A program made the position numbers and the translations under genes. Source: Gonatopus flavifemur (lineage: Eukaryota > Arthropoda > Insecta > Hymenoptera > Dryinidae). Taken from it: a stretch of 64,000 nt of DNA. The stretch covers positions 9,796,001 to 9,860,000 of the forward strand of contig JAFFJZ010000003.1 of NCBI GenBank assembly GCA_018340375.1. The letters run 5' to 3'. Every line of letters starts with the position of its first letter. The first letter of the stretch is position 1. Below the pieces are notes generated by a model, which saw nothing but the letters and a program-made list of their open reading frames with translations, was not told where the DNA came from and ran no database searches. This document shows positions 1 through 12,600 of this stretch, piece after piece.

Positions 1-3000
1 AATTATTGACATTTAGGTTTCAATTGCATATTCAAAGCTCAATTTCAGCAATGTACTTTATCACTTCAGATTTAAAATTTGTATTCATTCCTTGGTTGTT
101 CAGAAATTCCTTGGTAAAATTTTGCTCATTTCTTCGAGGACTCCAGGGCCTTTGATGCGTACAGTGCGCTCTAAGGTTTTATATTGTACTCTGAATGAAA
201 CTGTGAAGCACATTGAGGAACTGGAACATCCCAGTTAGATATTTTGGAACAATAATATGTGATTTTTATTAGATACGTTTGTGCGGTTTTTGTGATTGAG
301 AGAAGATTAATGATTGTCGATTGTTTCCCTTTGATAAATTATATTCTATATCTTTTTCTTTTTATATAATATACATTTCAATGAGAATTATCGATTAACA
401 ATAAAAATAAACTGTACATATAATAGGGTTTTCAATGAAAGTCAGGCAAAAAATCTTCCTTTTCAATTTGATCATTGAAAGATTTTGAAAACGTTTAATT
501 TTCAATTCATTGTAACAAGTGGTCAATAAATTAGCTCACATATGGTTGAACAAATAATCTCTCAGTACTGAAATTCAACAAGGTATTATCGTATTTCCCT
601 TCATTAATAATGCTATTGAAGATTCATCTTAATTAAAAATCATAGCCAATTCAAGGTAAATTACTATTTATATATGATTGTTCGATGATCAATCGCTTAT
701 GGTAATTTCATTTATCCTCCGATGATAATCTCGGAATATCAAATTGATTAACTTTCAAACATTGTTGTGACACGCGCGGTAGTAGGAAAAAAGGTACATT
801 CAAGGAATTACTAGCACATTTCTCGTATCTTTCAGACGTCTAGTACATTGTACCAAATCATCTTTGAGACTTTAGAAACGAATTTCGAACACTTAATTTG
901 AATAATCTAAAGTCCAAATAAGTATGGAATAAAATTGTTGTGTAAATATTGCAACTTATACACTGTAATAAGTGAATACTTACGTATTGTAGCATAAATA
1001 ACAATATTTATGTGTAGAAGAATTCAGTACAGTGTACTTTCTTTTGTCTCTCGTATTATACTTTAGTAATAGAAACGAACAAAGATTTGCCCTATCGTTT
1101 TCGAATGAGCGGAATAAAATTTACATATTAGAAATCTCAACAGGTTATCATCGTCAATGAAAATAAATGTAACATGAACTTTTTTAACAATTTTCTTCAT
1201 CTCGTTTTCCTATATTCTTATTTTATTGCTATACTTTTTTTCCATGAAGGGGGAATTTTAATCCTATATTATGTGTATATATATATATATATATTGATCT
1301 GATTAGATTTATCAAACTTCCTCAATGTGTATCAGATCGTGGATCTTTTGTGATATTAATATAAATATAGATTAATAGGCGTGGAAGTATATCAGTTTTT
1401 ATTGCATAAGTGATTGTTCTAGATTTTGGCACTGTTCGATGCATCAGTGTTCGTTCAAAACTTTCCACGGTGCTGAGATGAATCGATGATTTTAAATGTT
1501 GTACCCTTTTTTGTATCGTTTCATTCATGTACGGAAAATAATTACATTGCTTATTTCTCCTTTTTTTCAAAAAACTGCTTATAAATCTCTTCCTGAGCGA
1601 TATAACATAAGAAACAAGGAAAAGAGATTAAATAGGAAAATTTTGGTCTATAGAATGATTTTATAATTCGGTGTCATAAATTTCTTTTATAGGGAAAATG
1701 AAAAAGATTTGGCTCGAATGAAATAAATCAACTCAAAACTACTCTGTAAAAATGATCACAGACTGAACTAATTTCATCTATGACAGAAGAATTGTCCTAT
1801 TGATGCAGGGATTTTACTCCAGTTATATCAGAAACATACTTCGTGAAGTTCAGTAGAATTGAAAAGTTTTGAATTCACACTAAACACTGTGGAAAATTTC
1901 GATTTTTTTAATCTTCTAATCAAGGGGAAACTATCATTCACCAAAGACAGAATTTTTTCCCTGTATTTTTGAGGACTATTCCCTCCGTTGGATATCAAAT
2001 TCCCAAAAAGTGAGGACAAATTTCATTGAATCATGGTAGAAAGTTTCCTATTCGCCGAGGAACTTTCCTGCCACCATTTTTGGGGGAAAATTTGTCAATA
2101 ATTTTGCAGAGCGTGTACAGTACATTTACACATCAATCCAATTGTATCACACCGAGATACACAATGAGATATAACTACCGTTAATTTTGTTTTCCTTTTA
2201 CAACGTATCACGTATACATCGTCTTCAATTCTTATTTAAATTTCAATCGATTGTTGGCTTTCACAGTAATCATTATTGTTTTGTTTTCTGCACGTACAAC
2301 TAGCATAAAATCTCTGTATAACGAAATCATAAAATACCAGTTGAAATCTTAAGTATTTTTTCTCTGGGCCCTTTTACAGATATATTGGAACTTTTGGAAT
2401 GGAAAGAAAATTGAAGAATACATAAATGACCGTAGAAAAAATCAATTCAGGTGTTCCAGAAGGGCGAAAGTTAGCCATGCACAAGGAAAAGTATTCTTTG
2501 ATCCAATAAATATGTTATTTCAATGAGTTGAAATAAATATTTATCAAGAACTAGAGAATAGGAGTTTCCGTGTAGTTCTTCTGTCGTGTCAGAATGATAT
2601 TTGGAATAATTGAAATGATGATTGTATAAATCTATGGGACTTGGGGGGAAAATTCTATATCGCAGTTAACATATTTACCAGCGAGTACGAAATATATTCG
2701 CATTATTATATTGCATACTTCCTTAGTAATTTCGTGTATTTTTCAAGTAGCCTTGTGTATCAATCTTCAATCGTTCTCCATTAGGATCCAAATTATTGTA
2801 CATCGGTGTGTAAATTTTGGTTTTCAATACACACCAATTCTCCCATTCTACTCTGGATCTGACAAACCCTGTACCTCTTCTTCACGCAGTTGTAATTCAT
2901 TTGTGCTCAGAAAAATTGGATTTTATGAAATTTAGGTATATGAAAAGCTTGAAACAGAAACGTACTTTGAATTCAAACCAGTTGTTTTGTTTTCAATAAA

Positions 3001-3912
3001 AAAAAGTCTATTGGAGACAGGCAAAGTTCACAGTTTATTTTTACAAAACAATAACAAATAATCAAACTCCTTCCACAGCTTCAAATTTCAACTCAAGACC
3101 TTCTGATCTGATACCCACAGAGTTTATTCACCAGATTTTGAAATGGGAATATCCATTATCGAAGAGCAGTGGTTTCTTTGATATTTTGAAATAATATCTG
3201 AAAAACTGTTTTGAGATTTTGATGAATCATTTGATGGAGAAATTAATCGTCCTATGTTAACTTGACGCCAGAATACAGGCAAAAGTGTTTGAAAATCGAC
3301 AGGGCCTCACGGCGGATCCAGAGTACGAATGTCGTTAAAATTCACATATAGATCAGAACATGAGATCGAATGAGGATTGAAAATTTGGAAGTCTGGCTCA
3401 ATTTTTATCTCTTTGAAATTCAAATTGTTCCTCTGTTTTAAATCAAGGGATTAATAACAACGTTTACCGGATGTTCAAATTTCGAATAAGGGCAATATAC
3501 CATAGTATGGGCGCTGAGGCAGTCTTGGGCCAGCCTGGAATCGATTTTTGAACAATCAAGGTTCGTTAGAGTGTGATTTCCCATAATTTCAAGAACTAAC
3601 TGGAAGGAGAAGAGAAAGCCTTTTCCTGTCACTGTGGTATTTTTTTCCTGAAGAGATCATTTAATAATTTGTGGAACGAATGTTTTTTGATAATTCACTT
3701 GACAAAGCTGTGAGTTGAGAAAAAAAAGTCTGTCATACGTTTTTCTTATATTGAATTTGAATTTTGAAAATATTTCTTTGTTCTAAGAGAGAGAATGATG
3801 TATATGAAGTTGCCGATTCAAAAGATATATACACGAAGAGCAAAGAATATGGACAGCCTGAGTTCATCATTTGAAGATTTCAAGTTGACGTTGGAGTCAT
3901 TGAACTTCAATC

Positions 3913-3945
3913 TCAAGGTCACTGTCAAGGTCAAGGTCAAGGTCA
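3913..3945 (+). promoter_or_regulatory. Four TCAAGGTCA nuclear-receptor half-sites in tandem
   Basis: TCAAGGTCA occurs at 3913-3921, 3925-3933, 3931-3939 and 3937-3945; the last three overlap with 6-bp spacing. TCAAGGTCA is the known monomer site of FTZ-F1/SF-1 and ERR-type receptors. The array may simply be a short hexamer tandem repeat (TCAAGG)n, so function is inferred. Confidence 0.45.
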
Positions 3946-5134
3946 ATCTCAAGTTCAAGCTAAAACACAATGAAATTCGACAACCACGAGTCAAGAAAAC
4001 TTCTCAGCCGAAAATGTGACTCTTTGACACGGGGCTGGTCTTAAATACAGGTCTGGAAACTCCAAGGATGGGGATTGTTACTTCGACACCAATAAAAAAA
4101 TTTGTTGTCTTTACAAAAATATCCACTCCAGCAACTAAGATTCTAGTTCTGCCAACAAAAATAACTAGTAATTTTTTAAAACTTTCCATAATTTTCCTAT
4201 TTCCGAGTGACACGAAATTTCAATGGAAGTTTGTCATATTTAACAGTGCCATCGATATTTAGCTTGAACAAAGTGACACATCAGAATATCTTCATAATGC
4301 AAATATATTATATTTGTTCCTCAGCGAATATGGTAATTTGCGAAATCTAGGACTTTCCTCTGTAAAAAAAAAAAGTAAATAAGTTAGAAAATGTTCAATA
4401 AGTTTTTTCACCAAGAATTGAAATACTGCAGAAACATTGTCAGGCATCTTACCTCAAACATTGTTTGTTTTCTCTTTCAAATTGAGGAACTAATATGGAT
4501 AGAAACCGACTGTTATATTATTTGTTAAAATGTTCAGCAGCTAATTTTTGTTTTTAAATCATGAACTCCTATGTTTTTGTTATACAGCACAAACATATCT
4601 ATAACATGAGGCAATTGAATAATCCTCGACGTACAAATCATACGATTATACACAGATTATGGTTTCAGAAGTCAAAAATAATAAGTATATATTACCCGTA
4701 TTCCTCTCTACTTCACGAACGTGTTATAATAAACAATTATCAAACGCGAATTTATTCAGAGGCGCCACCTTTCCGTACAGATTTCTACAGATTGTGTAGA
4801 ATTTTTACTTTTGATACAATGCTGTGGAAATATTCTATCTAGATTTCAAGGTAAGCAAGGTTTTGAAAATCGTCCCTTCTATTACAAATCCGCTCCCGAT
4901 AATTATTATGATCGTGCAATATCAAAATTAAATAATTATTCAGACAAAAGTGTAAAAATCGTGCATTTAATTGTTTATTGATTATTTTTTCATACTTGAT
5001 TTCAACTCGTCTATTCAATTTTTTCAAAGAAAAATCAATTCCAATTCAGACATAAATGCTTAATTTTGTGCAATAATTACACTATTATGCGTTTAACAGA
5101 TTCAAATATATTGAAAACTTCTTTATATTACATT

Positions 5135-5420
5135 GAGAAAATTTTGTAGTATAAATTACTCAAATTATTTCGTAATGATGAACTATACTGACACTGCGAT
5201 TGAATTCACTCAACGTTCATTAATGAACACTTTGCATGCATCTCTTTTCACAAATGGGAAATTATAATTCCTCTATGTCTTCTTTCTAAATTCACTATAT
5301 TTCATCATAATTTCAATCATTACCATAGTAACATTCATCGTAATGTCAGTGTAATAATCTTTACAAAAACACAATAACATTGAATACGTTTTTTATGCAA
5401 TTTATACCACAAAATTTCCT
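5135..5420. repeat. Imperfect foldback element, about 286 bp
   Basis: GAAAATTTTGTAGTATAAATTAC on the left (from about 5137) pairs with AATTTATACCACAAAATTTCC on the right. A second inner pair, ACTGACACTGCGATTGAATT and the complement of CATCGTAATGTCAGTGTAAT, continues the symmetry. A 14-bp perfect palindrome GTTCATTAATGAAC lies inside at 5215-5228. It is consistent with a decayed MITE. Confidence 0.45.
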
Positions 5421-6600
5421 TCCTGTATCTTCATCGTGAATCACTTTACAATTTGACCTTCTTCAAATATCTAACTATTACCGTTGTATATCATTCATCA
5501 TGTATTTGATATAATTCTTCAATCGTGACAAATTTCATTTTCTATTATATACACATATACTCCAAATACAAAACCAAAAAATTGTGAACGTAAGTGCGTT
5601 TCTTTTTGTATTTTCTCAACGAATCGTGAGTATTGATGCACGGGGATTGAAGAAATATTTTCAATAATCGTTAATGTGAGAACAAGACAAGGTATTATAA
5701 TAGTAGCACCTAGTTGATAGCATCATTGGTTATTAGTCTTACCTATTATCCTTGGATTATTGGAAAACTATAAAAATTTCGATTTACGGATGTCTTGTTT
5801 TTGTTTTTATTGTTCTATCTTTGTTTTTCGTTATCATCGATGAAGGATAATAATAATGATAATGAAGATAATGATACGATGACAACAATAAATAGCACGA
5901 AAAGAATACCTTTTCTTTCTTTTTGTTTGCATCACCAATCCCTATCATCTACGAAACTCCATACTGTAATTAATTATTAATTTTTTTTTGTTTTAAGGAG
6001 AGGACCTAACGATTGAGTTTCACAGCTCCGAATTTTTTTTCTATTTTATTATTATATTTTTTCTCCCACGTGTAACATTGGCAGTAGTATATACACATTT
6101 AGATTAACGATGGTTAGTTAAAAACGACCGTACGATCGATTAAATCCTGTTTTTTTTTTGTTGATTTTTTATTCTTATTTTTCATGAGTTATAACAACAT
6201 CCTGTTTTTACGTACCGTCTTCCAGTGTCGGGGAATCCAAATGATACACGACGGTATTATCAATATATTTTCTTTCGTTAAGTACATAATAAAAACCGTT
6301 GAAAATCAAAGAGAATCGTATCATTCTTTATCACCTCTCTTATTATTTTCGATGCGGGAAGTCGGAACGTAAAAAAAAGAATCGCGAATAGTTTCCTTTG
6401 AGATTCGATGGAAACTCGCGAACGGACCTCCTCGTGATCCGTAAATACATGTAATTTGTTTCTTCGGTTGAATTTTCGCGAATGAATTTCAACAAAATTA
6501 ATAGAAGAGTTGTTATTCAACAACTATCAAAGAATTGAACAGTCATTTGCGAAAATATCAATGTGAATCTCAACTTTCTTCTTGCTTTTAATAATATTAA

Positions 6601-7205
6601 TCAATAATAATATTCGTTTTCATCAATATTAATGACGATATAAGTGATAACAATAATAGTAATAATGATCGTGATGATAATGATGATGATAATAATAAAA
6701 ATATTAATAATAATTGTATAAGTGCCTATTTTTTGATCCACGATACGCGAACGGTGTAGGCCAAAGGTCCAAAGCATAATAATTAAAAAAGTACTTGATA
6801 AATTATAAATAATAAAATAAAATTGTTATAAAATACAGGATGAATCGTACAATATATTCATGTTTTTGTACATCGTAAGAGGTTGGAAATACGTGATCCT
6901 AGCAAACTAACCTCACCAGACATTCAGTCAACACTTCGGTTTGTTTTGCGTTTGATTTCGTATTGCTCTTCCTCTTACGATGCATGTGTGCATATTATAT
7001 TATATGTTTAAATGTCATTTTCCGCTCCACGCGAGCTAAAATGATGTGTTCTTCATCACATTTTGACGGATACCGTCCTTCGTTAAAAATATATTATTAG
7101 TGAGTATGAAAGATCTTACACAATATAAACGATATCATTAAAACAAAGTAAAATATTAATATTAATAATAATAATAATAATGCTAAAATAATAATAATAA
7201 TGACA
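6601..7205. repeat. Triplet-rich simple sequence
   Basis: Interrupted runs of AAT, GAT and TAA triplets at 6601-6720 and 7155-7203. Low-complexity DNA, with no coding signal. Confidence 0.75.
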
Positions 7206-7642
7206 AGGATGAATGAATTCAATGAATGATGAATCAAAGAACAGGGTTTTTCAAATCCACGCTTCCTTGCGCGTTTATTTTTTCTGAGCCCCAAAGGAGT
7301 TTAGAGAAAGTTCCATGTAGAAAAAAATCGAATCGAATGATTCACGAGGTTGAAACACATTCATTTTTCTGTACAGTCGTTAGCAGTTGTAGAAGAATAA
7401 ATGGAGGGTGTATAGAGGATATGAAAGAGATAGTAATAAGTACATTTGCGAATAAAAAATCTTTGCACTTTGAACGATAGATTTCGTCGTAAGAAGTATC
7501 GAATAGCAAAGACTGACTTTTTTTTGGAAGGGTTAATTGGGGAGTAAGTTTAAGTGATAGTGGTAAAAATCGTATTTTCGTATGAATTTTAGTTACATAG
7601 GATTAGAGTTCGCGCGTCGAACCGACGGACAGACACCTTATA

Positions 7643-9022
7643 TATTTACAGTCCCAAACAAACAGGCAAGCAGATTGATAGGTATGAAACAATTGGATGG
7701 AATTGAGGTGGGAGCGTATTATTTCCAAGCGGTTAATAATATATGAAAATTTCCATGATTGTACAGAACTTGATTATCTCTTAAATATATGTACAGAAAA
7801 GTGATTAGAGAGAAAGAAGAATGTTCTTTACAACCATGAAAAGAGGATTGATTGTATCAGCGAGCAGTTAAGCCAAAGATTATGCGATATGAATATCCAA
7901 ATAGCGGAAAAAAATTTTAAAGAAAAAAAGCAAAAAGCTGTGTGAACGAGAAATGAGGTTTGGAAGGTCATCGAAGTGTATGATGAGGGGTAAGAGAAGT
8001 CCAGAACAATTGGGTCCGCACTGAATAGTTGAATACACTCTGTGGTCAAGTTCATATTTGTAATAGTAATTATACAGTGGCAGTAGTAGTAGTAATAGTT
8101 GATAGTAGGGGTGATAATGGGTGTAGTAGTATTATAGTAGTAGAGTTATGATGAATGAAAGTGAAAGATTTGGGTAATGGAAGAAGCCGGGACTCTGTGT
8201 AATTGAGTGTAAAACATAAAAACGCACCATTCGTTAGAAGAATGTGTATTTTTGTACTCATCATTCCAATTCGTCAAATCGAACTTTGCAGCAACAAATT
8301 CAATTGCTATGAGAGTCGGAGTATAATTGGAAAGTTCTTTCAAGTACCTTAAATTAAGTACTATTTAATTCTTATCGAATAGCACGTTGAAGTGAGATTT
8401 GTTACTGTGATTACTCTCGTTATCTCACGTGGAATGATTTAGAGAATATTTTCATGATGAAAGAGAACACGATTGGGTCTCGATGAAAGTCTTGAGAGAA
8501 GATTAAGATACTTCAACTATTTGCTGATATTTGCACGCACTTGAACTTGCTGTTTATGGTATGATACAGTATAGTACAATACAGTGCAATACGTTTGATG
8601 AATGGTCTTTTCGAATAAGTTTCAAGATACGAAACGGTCAGCGATACCCAAACGAAATTTACAAAAAAAAAAAGAAAAAAAAAACACTAAAAGATCTAAA
8701 TACTTGATAAAATGCTAGCGACAAGATATCCGCACACATATTATGAAACTATATTATAATAATGGAGAGTAAACAAACTTTCTTAGAAAGTACTGTACAA
8801 AAAGTTCACGTAGATCGATAGATTCGCTTCGTGTAAGTATAAAAATCGCGCTCTCGTTAATCTTGTTATATTTACAGTATTCTTTGCACCTTGAATAAAA
8901 AAAAAATAGTTGAACTCCTGATTATACACACTTTCATGCATATACAAATATGTATATACATGAATCATTGTCCTAGATTTTATCAAGGAGTTAAATCAAG
9001 GAGAAATATATTTGTATGTACA
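7643..9022 (-). promoter_or_regulatory. Cluster of five Pumilio-type TGTANATA motifs in probable PMCA 3' UTR
   Basis: Minus-strand matches to TGTANATA occur at 7643-7650, 7788-7795, 8869-8876, 8953-8960 and 9015-9022, all downstream of the PMCA stop codon. The Pumilio consensus is established; binding here is inference. At about 68 percent AT, one match per strand would be expected roughly every 4 kb, so five in 1.4 kb is a notable density. Confidence 0.5.
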
Positions 9023-9156
9023 GCGAAAGAGAAAGCACGAGAAAGAGGGAACGAATAGGTTCATCAACGAGGTAAAAGATCTTTCTCCGTTGAGTCGAAA
9101 GATTGTTTCAACGGTGGAGGCAGAGTTGAAGGGTTCGAAATAACAATAGTAGCTCT

Positions 9157-9660
9157 TTAAATGCTTGTCTCATGTACGAGTTTTGGCTCCGGGAGGAGGA
9201 GGTTGTTGGAACTCAAGCGCAAGGGATTTCCAGGCTCGGTATTGTGATTGGGGCTCAGGGGTTGATTGAGGGCATTATTGGATGAGGATTTGTTATTGAA
9301 CGTTGGAGAATGATGATGGTGATGATGATGATGATGATTATACGCGCTTCCCGATCCTGGAACGCTCAGCAATAACGGAGATGCAGGACTGTTGAGCGAC
9401 TGCTGTATCCTTGATCCGGTATAGTCATAGTCCTGCTGTTGACCAGCCATCCTGTTAGAGGGCTTGTTGATGGCATTCTGTGCGTTGGTGGTGGTGGTGG
9501 TGTTTATCGGGTCTTCGTCAATGTATGTAAAATCAGATAATGGTCGGGATCCGGTGTGGCTGCGTGAGCTGCGCATACTGTGTAAGCTGTGTAAACTATG
9601 GACAGAGCGACGCTCCTCCAAATCTTCCAGAGTTGACTTGAATGCTCTTATTACTCGAAG
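9157..9660 (-). CDS. PMCA: PMCA exon 13 (regulatory C-terminus, PDZ-type end)
   Basis: 504 nt, residues 1089-1255 and the TAA stop. It starts [19 protein letters not shown], completing the calmodulin-binding helix with Phe1095 as the second anchor (17 residues after Trp1078). The tail has SLHS repeats, [12 protein letters not shown], a Thr run, a run of nine His (codons at 9310-9336) and Ser/Pro/Asn-rich disorder. It ends HETSI, a class I PDZ-ligand pattern comparable to the ETSL/ETSV ends of vertebrate PMCA b variants. The acceptor CCTGTTTTTGCAG has a strong pyrimidine tract. Confidence 0.96.
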   Translation of the reverse strand, partial: LRVIRAFKSTLEDLEERRSVHSLHSLHSMRSSRSHTGSRPLSDFTYIDEDPINTTTTTNAQNAINKPSNRMAGQQQDYDYTGSRIQQSLNSPASPLLLSVPGSGSAYNHHHHHHHHHSPTFNNKSSSNNALNQPLSPNHNTEPGNPLRLSSNNLLLPEPKLVHETSI

Positions 9661-12600
9661 CTGCAAAAACAGGGAAGGGCTTTTTCTAATTCAGGAAGCG
9701 ACAGGAGGCTAAGAGGCCAGCGACACAAGCACGCCTTTTTTTTTCTTTCTTTCTTTCTTTCATATCTTTTTGATAGATTTATGTGTATTCAATGTTCTTC
9801 GGTATCCATGTCAGTGTTCGAGGTGTTTGTTCTTCACAGTGTGTATTTGTCTGTGTGATGGATGTTAACGTGCTTGTAGTACCACGTGTCTGTGCGTTGG
9901 TTTTTTCTTTTGACATTTTCACAAACCAAAAAGAAAATTTTGCTTTTCTTTGTCCGTTACATCGTTATAAACAAAATCAAGTGAAGGTATGATCCGAAAT
10001 AAAAGGCAGAGGAAGGGAGATGGGGGACCAGTGGTTACGACCGAGGTCCGGTCGCTTAGTTCCTTGTACAGGGTGTAATTTATATAAATATATATATATA
10101 CATGTATATACGTGAAAACATATATACACATATGAGTGTCAAGTTTTTTTTTTGGTAACCCGCGTCAATAATGATCGTACAGCCGTTCAAGAGATAAATT
10201 CGTTTTTCTTCGGTACCTAAAAATTGTTGGATTCTCTCTCTTGTTTTGGGTATTTGTTTTTCACTCCATCAATCTCCCCTCAGATATCGTTCTTGTCTTT
10301 CTGTTAAATAATTGAATCAACTGATAATCCAATTAGAAATGGTCCGCAACAGTCCTGAACCGATCCGCAGAATCGGTTTGATACATGGACGCGCTCTAGT
10401 AGTAGACTCGTTTTTCCTTTATTTTCACTAAATTCTTTCCTCTGCAGTTTTTTTCGAACGATCACGATAAAAATGCAGAGGAGACAAAAATAGAAAAAGA
10501 GGGGATGCATAGAAGAATAGATAACGAGGATATAAATTCTTTGACAATGACAACAATGACAACAGTAACGATAACGGGGTAATATAAGTAATCTTTGCTA
10601 TCGTCCAGAGAAGATCCGAGTGATTCGAAGATGTTGACTTTTGACAACAAGAATCTCACCACTCTCCAACTCTTGACGATAGTTTAGAACATTTTGTAGG
10701 AATTATTAGATTCTCGATAGAGAGGTGTTTCAATTATAATAATAAAAAAGATATTAAGGTAATACAAAAGATCAAGGTTATACAGAGGATGAAAATAGTG
10801 TGACAAAAAAACAATTATTGTTAATTCATATTTTATCCCATTTCCAGGTTTTAATCGTGACACGTTTAATCTTTCGTAGTAAATAACGAAAAGACCTCAA
10901 TTGTGTCAAGACGAACAAAATCCAATGGTTTCTTCACGTGATATGTAATTAATAAACCTTCCCTAATTGTATTGACTGAACTGAATTCCAATAAGCTCAC
11001 CATGCTTCATTTTCGAAACAAATATTTTGTTGTTGCACCAGAATTCAAAAATTCTATGTTAGAAACGATCTTTTCAGAGTTCATATTTCAAATCTGTGCT
11101 AATTGCGTCAGTTTCGAACACAAAATCTTTATCCGGATATCTAGGAATCTTTTTATCGATCAAAAGGATAATATAAAATGTGTAAAAAATGACGAATTGC
11201 AGGATCCGTTTCTTTGTTTCTCTTTCGGAATGTAGAATTCTATTCAGAACATCTAAATTCAATTATCTTTTTCAACTTATCAACAGAGAGTGTACAGAAA
11301 TTGCATAATTTGAGTACAGCTCTGTACGAACCAATATTTTCAGATAATATTCCACTTGATGATATTCGACAGTACTTCATTGAATTGATTGCAAAAAGAA
11401 TGATGAAATTTATAATTCGAATACAAAAATTCTTAAATTTCACCATTCTAATTCATCAACATGGAGAGAGAACATTCTTTCAAAATTCACAAGAATTCCG
11501 GTTACTATATGGATAGGAATGAATAATCAATTAATGTGCAAATAAAATATTGATGATCATACATTAACCGGAGTGTGTTTTGTTTTCCGAAAACTTTTGC
11601 GTGCAAGATTCTAGTAAGACTGATCGTACAAGACTCGAAACTTTTGGAAATGGCATTTGATGCGTAAAATTCCCAATATTTCGATTATTCGATACTGTTA
11701 GCGCGAATTCAAGAACCATCAGTATGAACTCTGACATCGAATACAACAACAGTCTTTGTAGAATCCACACCATTTGTAATAATATTGGACACAACGATTC
11801 CTACCTGTTTTCAGAAGACAAAAATTCGTATTCATTGTATCATGATCATGCATGAGTTGAAGTCACATTAAAGTGCTTTTGTGCGATAAACGACAGTGGT
11901 ATTTCGTTGAGAGTAACTTCTGAATCACTTGATCAACATCAATACCACATGAATGAAGAAATTATCAGATTTATCTAGCACTAAAGGCCGATGTTTGTAC
12001 AATTTTGTGTACAAATGGAGTACTTTATGTCAAATGTATAACAAATCGAATTTCAATCGTTGACAACATTCGTAGAAAGAACCATGTAGTATGTTAGAGA
12101 ATATCGAGCAAGTACAATGGATTGAAGATGCAGATGTGAATAATCGTGCACACGCACACTCGCATACTATACAGGACAATGTCGTAGAAGTTATTGTGAA
12201 GGTAGAGTATAAATGTAAGGATACCCTGAGGATTTGTATTCTTCGTGGCAGAAAGCTGCGGTGTATTAGATTTTCTACAAATTAAGAACTTGTTTGCATC
12301 AGTTTTATTCCCAAACAAAATAAAACTTTCAAAATGCAGATTTGTTCTCAATTTGATAAATGAAAAAAGAAATTGAATTAATTATGTACGTTTTGTAATA
12401 GAATTTATTTTGTTTATAGATAATGATTCACTGTGTTGTGGATGGTTGTGAACAAATGGTATTTATGAGATTGTGTTCAATGAATATTTTCTTCGATAAA
12501 ATGATCATAATTTGATGAATTTATTCTAATCCTGCGATGTTTTCTAAATGCCATTTTGGTTGGAGGGACTGAGTCTAAAAAGCTTAATCGAATGGGGGTT

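Larger units (their letters stand above)
1..5699. other. AT-rich non-coding DNA downstream of PMCA
   Basis: I see no exon, RNA gene or long open frame here. It contains an (AT)n run near 1274-1295, the TCAAGGTCA cluster at 3913-3945 and a foldback at about 5135-5420, listed separately. It could be distal 3' UTR or intergenic. Confidence 0.6.
5700..9156 (-). other. PMCA: Probable PMCA 3' UTR, end undetermined
   Basis: This stretch directly follows the stop codon and has no convincing gene of its own. It is AT-rich with triplet runs such as (AAT)n at 6640-6720 and 7155-7203. Several minus-strand AATAAA signals occur (for example 7274-7279 and 6045-6050), so the cleavage site cannot be chosen. 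An 84-codon plus-strand frame at 7226-7480 is judged accidental. Confidence 0.4.
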
